Assembly: GCA_035565675.1 (NCBI GenBank)
Contig: DATMSA010000165.1
Coordinates: forward strand, 1 to 64,000
Source: Capillimicrobium sp035565675
Lineage (GTDB): Bacteria; Actinomycetota; Thermoleophilia; Solirubrobacterales; Solirubrobacteraceae
Length of the DNA stretch: 64,000 bases
Direction of reading: 5' to 3'
The position numbers and the translations under genes were made by a program. Within the stretch, counting starts at the first letter, position 1. Every line of letters begins with the position of its first letter. The notes under the pieces were generated by a model. That model had not been told where the DNA came from, searched no databases, and worked only from the letters and a program-made list of their open reading frames with translations. Below are positions 1 to 8,370 of this stretch, one piece after another.

Positions 1-509
1 CGACCGGGACCCCGGCGCAGCGGGCGCGCTGGATCGACGCGCTGCTGGCCGGCGCCGCCCGGCGCGACTGGCACACGCTGCGCGGCGCCGGTCACGGTGC
101 GGGCGCCGGCGTGCCGCTGCGCCCGCTCGTGCAGGCGCTCGACCCGCTCCTGCTCGACCGCCCCGACCTCGTGGCCGCCCTCCCCCGCGGCTCGCGCGCC
201 GCGCTCGCCGCCGTGTCGCCCGCGGCGGCCGGGCACGTCGAGGACGCCGCCGATGCCGCGCCCGAGGCGATCGCCGCCGCCGTCGCGCACCTCGTGCGGG
301 CGGGCGCGCGCGAGCGGGGCCTCGTGCTCGCGCTCGAGGAGTTCGACGGCGCCGACGCGGCGAGCGTGCGGATCGTCGACTACCTGGCGACCGTCGCGCG
401 CACCGCGCCGCTGATCGTGCTCGCCGGCGGAGCGTCGCCGGAGCTGACGCGGCTGGCGGCGACGCTGTGCGCGCACGGCACCGGCGCCGCGATCGCCCTC
501 AGCTCGTGA
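1..509 (+). CDS. AAA/STAND-type ATPase fragment (5' end outside window)
   Basis: Open from the window edge (codons in phase from base 3) to a TGA at 507-509. The visible 168 residues have the layout of the middle of AAA_16 ATPases found in LuxR-type and adenylate-cyclase-type regulators: a PLRPLVQAL segment, then a Walker-B-like strand GLVLALEEFDGADAASVRIV where the family usually has LVLEDLHWAD, then a sensor strand. The protein stops soon after, so no C-terminal effector domain follows. The Walker A part would lie upstream of the window. The gene converges on the next one, and their 3' ends overlap by about 11 bases. Family assignment rests on pattern only. Confidence 0.45.
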   Translation, partial: TGTPAQRARWIDALLAGAARRDWHTLRGAGHGAGAGVPLRPLVQALDPLLLDRPDLVAALPRGSRAALAAVSPAAAGHVEDAADAAPEAIAAAVAHLVRAGARERGLVLALEEFDGADAASVRIVDYLATVARTAPLIVLAGGASPELTRLAATLCAHGTGAAIALSS

Positions 510-942
510 GCGCCTGCGGCGCGGCCTCCTTCAGCCGCGTCACCGTCCACTTCAGGCCGCGCAGGGTCTGCGCGTGGCAGCGCGAGACGACGTCGAGCAG
601 CTCGGCGTCCTTGGCCGCCTGCGCGCCCTGGCCGAGCAGCACCCAGTCGATCGAGGCCTGCGCGTAGCGCAGGTACAGGCGGCGCAGGTCGTGGAGGAGC
701 TCCAGGCCCGGCGCGGCGGCGCCGTCGGGCGCCCCAGGCGCCGGATCGGGCGCGCCGGCGACGCCGTAGCGCTCGGCCACCGGCGCCAGCGCCTCGAGGT
801 TGGCGTCGGCCAAGCGGCGCAGCGTGCGGGTCATGTGGAAGACGTCGTGGTCGCCCTCGTGGCGCGCGCCCACGGCGTCGAGCGCCCCGGCGACCGCGGT
901 CTCGGCGGCGCGCACCTCGGCGATCGCCACGTCGAGCTTCAC
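499..942 (-). CDS. Hypothetical helical protein, coupled to Mo-enzyme gene
   Basis: 147 residues from a GTG whose GTGA overlaps the stop of the upstream molybdopterin oxidoreductase gene, so translation is probably coupled. The sequence looks almost entirely alpha-helical: an amphipathic N-terminal helix, HDVFHMTRTLRRLADANLEA in the first half, then an Ala/Pro/Gly linker and a second helical half with LRRLYLRYAQASIDWVLLGQ. It has one Cys near the C-terminus and no signal peptide or membrane segment. I do not recognise the family. Tight coupling suggests an accessory role such as chaperone or assembly factor for the oxidoreductase. That is inference only. Confidence 0.6.
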   Translation of the reverse strand: MKLDVAIAEVRAAETAVAGALDAVGARHEGDHDVFHMTRTLRRLADANLEALAPVAERYGVAGAPDPAPGAPDGAAAPGLELLHDLRRLYLRYAQASIDWVLLGQGAQAAKDAELLDVVSRCHAQTLRGLKWTVTRLKEAAPQALTS

Positions 943-3341
943 GGCAGCGTCTCCACGACCTCGGCGTCGGGGCCGCCCCGCGTGGCCGGCACGTCGCCGC
1001 CGGCGGGCGCCGACGCGGTGTTCGTCGGCGCGGGCGCCGGCCGGCCGCCGCCGTCGGCGACCTTCGTCACGCGCACCGCGCCCGCCTTGAACAGCGGCTG
1101 CTTGGACACCGGGTCCCAGGCGGTGATCGTCAGCTCGTTGGCGGCCCTCGACGGGCGGTCGGGGTCGTCCCACCAGCCGTAGTGGAACGGCACGAACGCG
1201 ACGCCCTCGCGCACGCCGCCGACCCGCACCCGCGCCTCGATGCGCCCGCGCGCCGACGCGATCTCGGCGAGGTCGCCCTCGGCGAGCCCGAGCCGGTCGG
1301 CGTCGACCGGCGCCAGCTCGACCCATACGTCGGGCGCCGCCGCCTGCAGCTGCGGCGCGCGCCCGGTCTTGGTGCGGGTGTGGAAGTGGAACAGGGTGCG
1401 GCCCGTGTTGAGCTGCAGCGGGTGCTCGTCGCCGGGCCCCTCGGGCGCCGGCACGTAGTCGGCGGCCTTGAGGATGGCGCGCCCGTCGGGGTTCAGCGCG
1501 CGGTACTCGGTCTCGTCGAGCAGGCCGCCGGTGAGCAGGTCGCGGCCGTACGTCTCGCACTCGTCGGGCGCGGCGAAGAAGCGCCCGTCGGCGTACAGCC
1601 GCTCCCCGCCCCACTGGAGGCCCGAGCCCTCGCGCAGGCGCGCGTAGGTGATCCCCTCGTAGCTGCACGGCCGGTGGGCCACGCACGCCTTGAACGCCTC
1701 GAACGCCGACTCGGGGTCGTGCCAGTGCACGAGCGGGCCGCCGTCGCGGTCGCGGAAGTCCATCCGCCGCGCGTAGTCGAGCCAGATGTCGAGGTCCGCA
1801 CGCGCCTGGCCGGGCGGGTCGACGGCCTTCTCGGACAGGTGCACGGTGCGGTCGGCGTTCGTGAACGTGCCGGTCTTCTCCATCCACGTGGCCGCGGGCA
1901 GCACGACGTCGGCGACCCGCGCGGTCTCGGTGAGGTAGAGGTCCTGCACGACGAGGAACACGTCGCCGGAGGCGAGCACCGAGCGGATCCGGCCCGCCTC
2001 CGGCAGCGACACGAGCGGGTTGGTGGCCGACACCCAGAAGAACGGCAGCGACCCCTGCTCGAGGTAGCGGACCATCTGCATGACGTGCGTCGAGGCGCCG
2101 TAGTGCGGGATCTGCAGCGGGTCGACGTTCCACACCCGCGCGAGATCGGCGACGTGGTCGTCGTTGGCGAAGTTGCGAAAGCCCGGCAGGTCGCCGTTGG
2201 CGCCCGTCTCGCGCGTGTTCTGGGCGGTCGGCTGGCCGTTCATCTGCAGCACGCCGCAGCCCGGGCGGCCGAGCATGCCGCGCACGATCGCGAGGTTGTT
2301 GACCTGACAGGCCGCGGCCGTCGCCTGATGGGACTGGTAGAAGCCCTGCAGGACGGTGCACAGCAGCCGCTGCGCGGTGCCCACGAGCCGGGCCGCGGCG
2401 CGGATCGCGTCGGCGTCGACGTCGCAGATCCCGGCCGCCCACTCGGGGGTGCACGGCGCGACGGTCTCGCGCAGCTCCTCGAAGCCGACGGCGTGGGCGG
2501 CCACGTAGTCCGCGTCGATCCAGCCGTTGGCGATCACCTCTCGCAGCAGCGCGTTCATCGCCGCGAGGTTCGTGCCCGGCCGCACGGCGAGATGGACGTC
2601 GGCGCGCCGGGCGGGGAGCGTGCGGCGCGGGTCGACCACGAGCAGGCGCGGCGGGCTGGGCCCCTCGAGCCGGTCGAGCATCCGCGCCCACAGCACCGGC
2701 TGCGTCTCGGCGACGTTGTGGCCGAACAGCGCGATCGCGTCGGCGTGGTTGACGTCCTCGTAGGAGCCGGGCTGGCCGTCGCAGCCGAACGACTCCTTCA
2801 GCGCCTCGCCCGCCGTCGCGGTGCACAGCCGCGTGTTGCCGTCGATGTGGTTGGTGCCGATCCCGGCCCGGGCGATGATCGCCAGCGTGTAGTAGTCCTC
2901 GAGGAACAGCTGGCCGCTCGTGTAGAAGCCGAGGGCGCCCGGCCCCCGCTCATCCAGCAGCGCCCTGGAGCGCGCGACGATCGCGTCCATCGCCTCGTCC
3001 CAGGACGCGGGCCGCAGCTCGCCGTCGCGGCGCAGCAGCGGCTCGGTGAGCCGGTCGTCCGACGCGTTGGCCTGCCAGCCGAACACGTCCTTGGGGCCGA
3101 GGCGGCCGCGGTTGACGCGGTCGACGCCCCGCCCGCGGACACCGACGATGCGCCCGTCCTGCACGCCGACGTCGTAGGCGTCGCCGTCGGAGTGAAGGAT
3201 CGACGCGGTCTGCACCCAGCGCTCCGGCTCGGCGCCCTCGACGAGGTACGCGTCGACGCGTTCGGGCCACGGCTCGCCGGGCCCGACCGGGGTGCGCGTC
3301 CCCCACGGGTTCGCGATCCGGTCGACGCGCTGGACGGACAC
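939..3341 (-). CDS. Molybdopterin oxidoreductase (formate dehydrogenase/NarB-like) lacking [4Fe-4S] ligands
   Basis: 800 residues, with the catalytic-subunit fold of bis-MGD molybdoenzymes. The N-terminus follows the family pattern (V-x-DGRIVGVRG, VNRGRLGPK), but the three cluster cysteines expected around residues 47-54 are Ser47, His50 and Asp54 (SILHSDGD). The likely Mo ligand is present as Cys173 in NTRLCTATAGEA. The middle carries the MopB core (FWVSATNPLVS, VVLPAATWMEKTGTFTNADR). The C-terminal molydop-binding domain is also present (LNTGRTLFHFHTRTKTGR, ANELTITAWDPVSKQPLFK). There is no Tat signal, so it is probably cytoplasmic. It starts at GTG 3341. Substrate unknown; formate or another small oxyanion or acid is possible. 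It is followed by the coupled 147-residue protein and preceded by a carbamate-kinase-like gene. Confidence 0.85.
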   Translation of the reverse strand: MSVQRVDRIANPWGTRTPVGPGEPWPERVDAYLVEGAEPERWVQTASILHSDGDAYDVGVQDGRIVGVRGRGVDRVNRGRLGPKDVFGWQANASDDRLTEPLLRRDGELRPASWDEAMDAIVARSRALLDERGPGALGFYTSGQLFLEDYYTLAIIARAGIGTNHIDGNTRLCTATAGEALKESFGCDGQPGSYEDVNHADAIALFGHNVAETQPVLWARMLDRLEGPSPPRLLVVDPRRTLPARRADVHLAVRPGTNLAAMNALLREVIANGWIDADYVAAHAVGFEELRETVAPCTPEWAAGICDVDADAIRAAARLVGTAQRLLCTVLQGFYQSHQATAAACQVNNLAIVRGMLGRPGCGVLQMNGQPTAQNTRETGANGDLPGFRNFANDDHVADLARVWNVDPLQIPHYGASTHVMQMVRYLEQGSLPFFWVSATNPLVSLPEAGRIRSVLASGDVFLVVQDLYLTETARVADVVLPAATWMEKTGTFTNADRTVHLSEKAVDPPGQARADLDIWLDYARRMDFRDRDGGPLVHWHDPESAFEAFKACVAHRPCSYEGITYARLREGSGLQWGGERLYADGRFFAAPDECETYGRDLLTGGLLDETEYRALNPDGRAILKAADYVPAPEGPGDEHPLQLNTGRTLFHFHTRTKTGRAPQLQAAAPDVWVELAPVDADRLGLAEGDLAEIASARGRIEARVRVGGVREGVAFVPFHYGWWDDPDRPSRAANELTITAWDPVSKQPLFKAGAVRVTKVADGGGRPAPAPTNTASAPAGGDVPATRGGPDAEVVETLP

Positions 3342-3377
3342 GTCCGGGCGCTACCCGGGCGGTGTCCGCGGCAACCG

Positions 3378-3890
3378 CTACGCGGTCCGCGGGGCGAGCT
3401 GGCGGCCCGCCTCGCCGCGGACGAGCGCGGCGGCGTGGTGCAGGCGCCCGATCGCGGCGCGGCCGCCGGTGCGGCGGAAGCGCACCGCGGCCAGCTCGTG
3501 GCTGGGCGCGTCGGGATCCGGCGTCAGCAGCAGGAGCAGGTCGGCGTGCAGCGCGGCCGCCAGCGCGGCGGTGGCCAGCGCCGGGTCGAACGCGTCGTCC
3601 TCGGCCTCGCACACGGCCACGATCCCGGCGTCGAGCAGCGCCTCGACGGCCGCCTGCTCGACCACGCGCAGCTCGCCGTCCTCGTCGAGCACCGCCTGGG
3701 TGAGGATCGTCGCGACCGCGGTCGGGCGCAGCCTCGCGGCCAGCTCGCGGGCGATGGCGCCCGCCGGGCCGTCCTGCGGATCGGGCGCGTGCGTGACGAC
3801 CAGCTCGTGCTCGTCGGCGACCTCCGCCAGCGCACGGGCGGCCGCCACCGGATCGGTGCGAGGCAGGCCGAGCGAGGCGACGACGCGCAT
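3378..3890 (-). CDS. Reduced amino-acid/carbamate kinase-like protein
   Basis: 170 residues. Segments line up in order with carbamate kinase (ArcC): an N-terminal strand MRVVASLGLP where ArcC has ALGGNAL, then VVTHAPDPQDGP against THGNGPQVG. Next come TILTQAVL, RVVEQAAVEALLDAGIVAV, then a DPALATAALAAALHADLLLLLTPDP strand matching KDLAAALLA-ADLLLLTDV. ArcC is about 310 residues, so this is a much shortened relative. The glycine-rich and lysine catalytic positions are missing, which argues against ordinary kinase activity. It sits 36 bp upstream of the molybdoenzyme on the same strand. A role in sensing or in Mo-enzyme function is conjecture. Confidence 0.6.
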   Translation of the reverse strand: MRVVASLGLPRTDPVAAARALAEVADEHELVVTHAPDPQDGPAGAIARELAARLRPTAVATILTQAVLDEDGELRVVEQAAVEALLDAGIVAVCEAEDDAFDPALATAALAAALHADLLLLLTPDPDAPSHELAAVRFRRTGGRAAIGRLHHAAALVRGEAGRQLAPRTA

Positions 3891-3927
3891 GGTGCCGGCG
3901 AGCGTAGCGAGCCGCGCGCGGCGCCGG

Positions 3928-4896
3928 TCAGACGTGGCGCTCGCGCCACAGCGACGCGCCCACCGCGCCGCCGAGGACGACCACGATCATGAGCAGCGAC
4001 GCGCCCGTCGGGATGTGGACGACCTTCTCGAGCATGAACTTGACGCCGATCGCGATCAGGATGACCGCCAGGCCGACGTCGAGGTACGCGAAGCGGCCGC
4101 GCATGCCGGCCAGCAGGAAGTACATCGACCGCAGGCAGATCAGCGCCAGCGCCGTCGCGCTGAACACGATGAACGGCTCGCGCGTGACGCCGAAGATCGC
4201 CGGGATCGAGTCGACGGCGAACAGCACGTCGGTGACCTCGACGACGACGAGGACGGCGAGCATCGGCGTCGCGTACCAGAGGCCCAGCAGCGGCCGCCGG
4301 CCGCGCGGGCGCTCCTCCGCGGGCACCGCGTCAGCGCGCACGAACAGGTGCGCCTCGTGGATGTGCTCGGTCGTCGGCACGTTGCGGCGCAGCAGCCGCA
4401 CGACCCACCCGGAGCGGGAGTCGTGCCCGTCGTCGCCGCCGAAGTAGCGGCGCAGCAGCCGCGCGCCGCTCCAGATCAGCAGGACGCCGAACACGTAGAC
4501 GATCCACTCGAAGCGCTCCAGCAGCTCCGCGCCGGCCGCCACGAACGCGCCGCGCATCACGAGCGCGCCGAAGATGCCGTAGAAGAGGACGCGGTGCTGG
4601 TAGGCGGCCGGGACCGAGAAGGCGCCGAAGATCAGCGCCCACACGAACACGTTGTCGAGCGACAGCGACAGCTCCAGCAGGTAGCCGGCGAAGAACTCGC
4701 CGGCCACGTGGTGGCTCTCGGCCACGCCGAGCCCGATCCCGAACGCCACCGCCACGGCGATGAACCCGAGCGTCGACCACAGCGCGTTGGCGACCGGGAC
4801 CGCGTGCGCCCCGCGGTGCAGGACGAACAGGTCGATCAGCAGCAGGGCGACGAGCCCGGCCACAAGCAGGGCCCAGGCGAGGAACGAGACGTCCAC
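3928..4896 (-). CDS. TerC/Alx-family integral membrane protein
   Basis: 322 residues with about eight or nine hydrophobic segments. It has the two family hallmarks, each with acidic residues inside a membrane helix: ELSLSLDNVFVWALIFGAF (about residues 75-93) and VVEVTDVLFAVDSIPAIFGVT (about 220-240). The family includes tellurite-resistance TerC and Alx. Recent work on the family links it to Mn2+ export and to metal loading of secreted proteins. A charged cytoplasmic loop lies between the halves (about 150-200). The TGA is at 3928. The next gene upstream is only 10 bp away, so the two are probably co-transcribed. No yybP-ykoY riboswitch can fit there. Confidence 0.9.
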   Translation of the reverse strand: MDVSFLAWALLVAGLVALLLIDLFVLHRGAHAVPVANALWSTLGFIAVAVAFGIGLGVAESHHVAGEFFAGYLLELSLSLDNVFVWALIFGAFSVPAAYQHRVLFYGIFGALVMRGAFVAAGAELLERFEWIVYVFGVLLIWSGARLLRRYFGGDDGHDSRSGWVVRLLRRNVPTTEHIHEAHLFVRADAVPAEERPRGRRPLLGLWYATPMLAVLVVVEVTDVLFAVDSIPAIFGVTREPFIVFSATALALICLRSMYFLLAGMRGRFAYLDVGLAVILIAIGVKFMLEKVVHIPTGASLLMIVVVLGGAVGASLWRERHV

Positions 4897-4906
4897 GATG
4901 GGATTC

Positions 4907-5965
4907 CTACCGGGCGTCGGCCGGTCGCGGGAGAAGCGCGCGCGCCCCGCCGCGCCGCCACTCGACCAGGACGGCGGTCGCGTCGTCGTGCAGGGTGCCC
5001 GCGCGCCGCTCGATGAACTGCGCCAGGCGCTCGGCCGAGAACAGCCGCCCGTCGGGGCGGCGGGCCTCGGTGAGGCCGTCGGTGTAGAGCAGCACCATGT
5101 CGCCGTCCTCGAGCGACGCCCCGCCCACGACCGGCGCGCGCTCGTCGAGGCGCACGCCCATCGGCGTGCTGCGCCGGCTCTCGAGCGCCTTGACGAACCG
5201 CCCGCGCCGCAGCAGCAGCGGCGCGGGATGGCCGGCGTTGACCCAGCGCAGCCACCCGCGGCGCACGTCGAGCTGGGTCAGGCATCCGGTGACGTAGCGG
5301 GCGGCGCCGAACTGGTCGGCGATCTGCGCGTCGATCGCCGCGTACGTGCCGGGCAGGTCGTCGCCGGCGCGGCGCCGGTGGCGGTACACCGACAGCGCGT
5401 AGGTCGCGGCGCCGGCCGCCTCGATGCCGTGGCCGACCGCGTCGAGGATCGCCGTGTGCAGGATGTCGCCGTCGAGCGCGTAGTCGTACGCGTCGCCGCC
5501 GATGTGGTCCTTGGCGACGACGAGCAGGGCGATCAGGTGCGCGAGGCGCGCGCAGACGTCCACGAGGTCGCCGGCCGGGTCGCCCGCGACGTGCGGGAGC
5601 GTCATCTCCACCACGCCGAGGCGATCGGTCCCGTCCAGGAGCGGCAGCCACAGCCGGCGGCCCGCGTCCGCGGGAGCGTCGACGGCCTCGGTGGCGGCGA
5701 AGCAGCGGCCCGCCAGCGTGCCGGTGATCGTCACCGGCTCCGTCCCCGCGCCGGGTCCCGGGACGGGCACGAGCACGGACTGCTCGAAGTCGGCCAGGTA
5801 GACGACGAGCCGCTCGACGCCGATCGCGCGCGCCTCCTCGGCGAGCAGGCCGCCGAGCTCGTGCGCGCCGGCCAGGTGCGAGCGGCGCAGGACGGCCATC
5901 AGCATCGCCGCGGCGCGCGCGGCCAGGTCGGGATCGCGGATCTCGGGGGTCGGCGGCGCCGGCAT
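4907..5965 (-). CDS. GAF-PP2C (SpoIIE/RsbU-type) phosphatase, shortened between domains
   Basis: 352 residues. An N-terminal GAF-like domain (about 35-150) runs directly into a PP2C SpoIIE-type phosphatase domain. Metal-binding aspartates are visible in GGDAYDY (156-162), ILDAVGHGIEAA (Asp175) and the C-terminal DDATAVLVEW; WVNAGHPAPLLLRRG is also typical. In close relatives about 45-50 residues lie between the GAF end (LLVVAK, 147-152) and GGD. That part holds the linker helix and the first PP2C strands, and here only three residues remain. The protein would act on a phosphorylated anti-sigma-factor antagonist or similar STAS protein in the cytoplasm. It is probably co-transcribed with the TerC gene. 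Confidence 0.85.
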   Translation of the reverse strand: MPAPPTPEIRDPDLAARAAAMLMAVLRRSHLAGAHELGGLLAEEARAIGVERLVVYLADFEQSVLVPVPGPGAGTEPVTITGTLAGRCFAATEAVDAPADAGRRLWLPLLDGTDRLGVVEMTLPHVAGDPAGDLVDVCARLAHLIALLVVAKDHIGGDAYDYALDGDILHTAILDAVGHGIEAAGAATYALSVYRHRRRAGDDLPGTYAAIDAQIADQFGAARYVTGCLTQLDVRRGWLRWVNAGHPAPLLLRRGRFVKALESRRSTPMGVRLDERAPVVGGASLEDGDMVLLYTDGLTEARRPDGRLFSAERLAQFIERRAGTLHDDATAVLVEWRRGGARALLPRPADAR

Positions 5966-6016
5966 GCGGTCAGGGGGTTGTGCCCGGTCCGCCGCCGGGC
6001 TGCACCTCGACGCGCG

Positions 6017-7282
6017 TCAGGCGTCGCCGCGCGCCGCGCGGTCCAGGAGCTGCATCGTGTGCAGCACCTGGACGTCGGAGCCCAGCTCGCGCAGGTGCGC
6101 CTGCACCTGGGTCATGCAGCCGATGTTCGCGGTCGCGACCAGCTCGGCGCCCGCGTCTAGCAGCGCGCGCGCCTTGCGCTCGCCGAGCTGCGCGGCGACC
6201 TCGGGGCGCTCGAGGTTGTACGTCCCGGCCGAGCCGCAGCACAGCTCCCAGCCCTCGGGCTCGACGAGCTCGAGGCCGCCGACCGCCTCCAGCAGCCGCC
6301 GGGGGGCGGCGCGGACGCCCTGCGCGTGGGCGAGGTGGCACGCGTCCTGGTAGGCCACGCGCGTCGGCCGCCCGAGCGTGCCCGCCGGCTCGCGCAGCCC
6401 CAGGTCGTCGAGGAACGCGTTGACGTCGACCACCCGCGCGGCGACCCGCTCGGCCGCCTCGGCGCGCGCATCGCCGGCGAACAGCAGCGGGTACTCGCGC
6501 ATGCCCGATCCGCAGCCGGCGGCGTTGGTGACGATCGCGTCGACGTCGTCGGGGAACGCGTCGAGGTTGCGCGCGGCCAGCGCGCGCGCCCGGTCGGCCG
6601 CGCCCGTGTGCCACGCGAGGCTGCCGCAGCAGCCCTGCGCGGGCGGGATCGCGACCTCGACGCCCTGGCGGGCGAGCACCCGCACGGTCGCGGCGTTGAT
6701 GTCGGGCGCCAGCACCTGCTGGGCGCAGCCGGCCAGCAGGGCGACGCGGGCCCGGCGCTCGCCCTGGGCGGGCACGAGCGCGGGCAGCGGCTGCGGGTCG
6801 GGCAGGCTGGGCGGCAGCAGGTCGAGCATCGGGCGCAGCGGCGCGGGCACGAGCCGGCGCAGCGGCCTGGCGGCGCGGCCGGTGCGGGCGGCCAGGCGCA
6901 TCCGCTTCGGGTACGGGAGCGTGCGCAGGACCAGCTCGCGGCGCAGGCGCTCCAGCGGCGCGCGCGTGCGGCGCGGCTCGGCGTACGCGCGAAACGGCGT
7001 CACGAGCTCGCCGTACTCGACGCCCGACGGGCACGCGGTCTCGCACGCCTGGCACCCCAGGCACGCGTCGACGAACGGCGTGACGTCGTCGACCTCCAGC
7101 GTTCCCTCGAGCGTCTCCTTCATCAGCAGGATGCGCCCGCGCGGGGAGTCCATCTCCTCCCCCAGCGCCACGTACGTCGGGCAGGTGGCCAGGCAGAACC
7201 CGCAGTGCACGCACGCCTCGATCGCGTGCGCCATCGCGGGGCCCCGCGGCCCGAGCTCGTCGACCGGGACGTCGTGGCGCAT
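6017..7282 (-). CDS. glcF: Glycolate oxidase iron-sulfur subunit
   Basis: 421 residues. It has two ferredoxin-type [4Fe-4S] motifs, CxxCxxCxxxCP at C24-C34 and again at C74-C84, followed by two CCG-type domains (QGCCGSLAWHTG and ELCCGSAGTYNLE). This is the GlcF arrangement, in which the subunit takes electrons from the flavin subunits oxidising glycolate or another 2-hydroxyacid and passes them to the membrane quinone pool. It starts at ATG 7282, overlapping the glcE stop as ATGA, so glcD-glcE-glcF form one translationally coupled operon. The C-terminus ends shortly after the IGCMTQVQAHL segment expected for the family. Confidence 0.95.
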   Translation of the reverse strand: MRHDVPVDELGPRGPAMAHAIEACVHCGFCLATCPTYVALGEEMDSPRGRILLMKETLEGTLEVDDVTPFVDACLGCQACETACPSGVEYGELVTPFRAYAEPRRTRAPLERLRRELVLRTLPYPKRMRLAARTGRAARPLRRLVPAPLRPMLDLLPPSLPDPQPLPALVPAQGERRARVALLAGCAQQVLAPDINAATVRVLARQGVEVAIPPAQGCCGSLAWHTGAADRARALAARNLDAFPDDVDAIVTNAAGCGSGMREYPLLFAGDARAEAAERVAARVVDVNAFLDDLGLREPAGTLGRPTRVAYQDACHLAHAQGVRAAPRRLLEAVGGLELVEPEGWELCCGSAGTYNLERPEVAAQLGERKARALLDAGAELVATANIGCMTQVQAHLRELGSDVQVLHTMQLLDRAARGDA

Positions 7283-8370
7283 CAGTCGAGGAAGCGGCGG
7301 TCGGGGTCGAGGGCGGCGCGGATGCGCTGCGCGAACGCGCCGCCGCGCACCGCGCCGAGCACCTCGGGCAGCGGCGGGCCGGTCAGGGCGGTGGCGGCCA
7401 GCCCGAGATCGTCCAGGGCCGCGTCGAGCGCGTTCAGCGGCGCGGCGGCCGGCCAGGCGATCCAGGCGACCGAGCCGGCGCGGCCGAAGCGCGCGTCGCC
7501 GCCCGCCGCGGCGACCGCGTCCCACAGGGGCGCGACCGCGGCCGGCGTGCAGGCGGCGCGCAGCAGCCGCATGCCGTCCGGGACCCAGGCGGCGTCGGCG
7601 GTCGCGCGCCACAGCGCCTCGGCCTCGCTGGCGGGCAGGCGCCGCGCCGTGGCGCCGCCGGGCAGCGCGGGCACGAGCCGCGCGATCCGCGCCTCCATCG
7701 GCTCGGGGTCGCCGGCGAGCCGCGCGAGCAGGCGCCCGTCGGGCGCCAGCTCCAGCGCGTCGAGCTCCCACGGCCCGGCGCTCAGCGCGGCCGCGACGCC
7801 GACCGCGGCGCGCAGGTCGCCCGCGGCGATCTCCAGCGTCGCGCTCGCGCGCGGGCGCGGGAACACCTTCATCGAGAGCTCGACCATCACGCCCAGGCGC
7901 CCGCGCGAGCCGACCATCAGCTTCGGCAGGTCGAACCCGGCCGCGTTCTTGACCACGCGCCCGCCGCCGGACACCAGGCGCCCGGCGCCGTCGACGAAGC
8001 GCACGCCGATCACGAAGTCGCGCACGCCGCCCGAGCGCAGCGCGCCCGGCCCGGACGTGGCGGCGGCGACGACGCCGCCGAGCGTCGCGCCGGCCGGCGC
8101 GAGCGGCGGGTCGAACGGCAGGTGCTGGCCGTGTTCGGCCAACGCGGCGTCGAGCTCGGCGATCGGCGTGCCCGCCTGCGCGATGAACGTCAGCTCGGCC
8201 GGGTCGTAGGCGACGATCCCGCGCAGCCCCGAGACGTCGACGGTGACGACGTCGTCGTGCGGGGGCGTCGACAGCGCCGGCTTGCTGCCCCCGCCGCGCG
8301 GGAGCAGGCGCCCGGTGGCGCCGCGGACCAGGTCGCGCACCTCGTCGACGCGCTCGGCCGCGAGCGTCAC
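7282..8370 (-). CDS. glcE: Glycolate oxidase FAD-binding subunit
   Basis: 362 residues, with an N-terminal PCMH-type FAD-binding domain: LLPRGGGSKPALSTPP near residue 25, then IVAYDPAELTFIAQAGTPIA and APAGATLGGVVAAATSGPGA. It ends LDPDRRFLD, as GlcE and GlcD-type subunits usually do. GlcE is the shorter of the two flavoprotein subunits (about 350 residues), which fits. The GTG start at 8370 overlaps the glcD stop as GTGA, and the stop overlaps the glcF ATG. It functions as part of GlcDEF in 2-hydroxyacid (glycolate or lactate) oxidation. Confidence 0.93.
   Translation of the reverse strand: MTLAAERVDEVRDLVRGATGRLLPRGGGSKPALSTPPHDDVVTVDVSGLRGIVAYDPAELTFIAQAGTPIAELDAALAEHGQHLPFDPPLAPAGATLGGVVAAATSGPGALRSGGVRDFVIGVRFVDGAGRLVSGGGRVVKNAAGFDLPKLMVGSRGRLGVMVELSMKVFPRPRASATLEIAAGDLRAAVGVAAALSAGPWELDALELAPDGRLLARLAGDPEPMEARIARLVPALPGGATARRLPASEAEALWRATADAAWVPDGMRLLRAACTPAAVAPLWDAVAAAGGDARFGRAGSVAWIAWPAAAPLNALDAALDDLGLAATALTGPPLPEVLGAVRGGAFAQRIRAALDPDRRFLD

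Noticed and set aside
1182..3992. Very long open frame (over 900 codons) opposite the molybdoenzyme, and similar ones at 8445-12872, 18012-20339 and 20336-23248
   Set aside because: These are GC-driven antisense or wrong-frame openings: Arg/Ala/Gly-rich or His/Gln/Arg-rich composition, no motifs, and they cross several well-supported genes. Only their ends coincide with real genes (mrpB, the SDR at 22490).
4897..4906. yybP-ykoY manganese riboswitch in front of the TerC gene
   Set aside because: Only 10 bp separate it from the upstream phosphatase gene.
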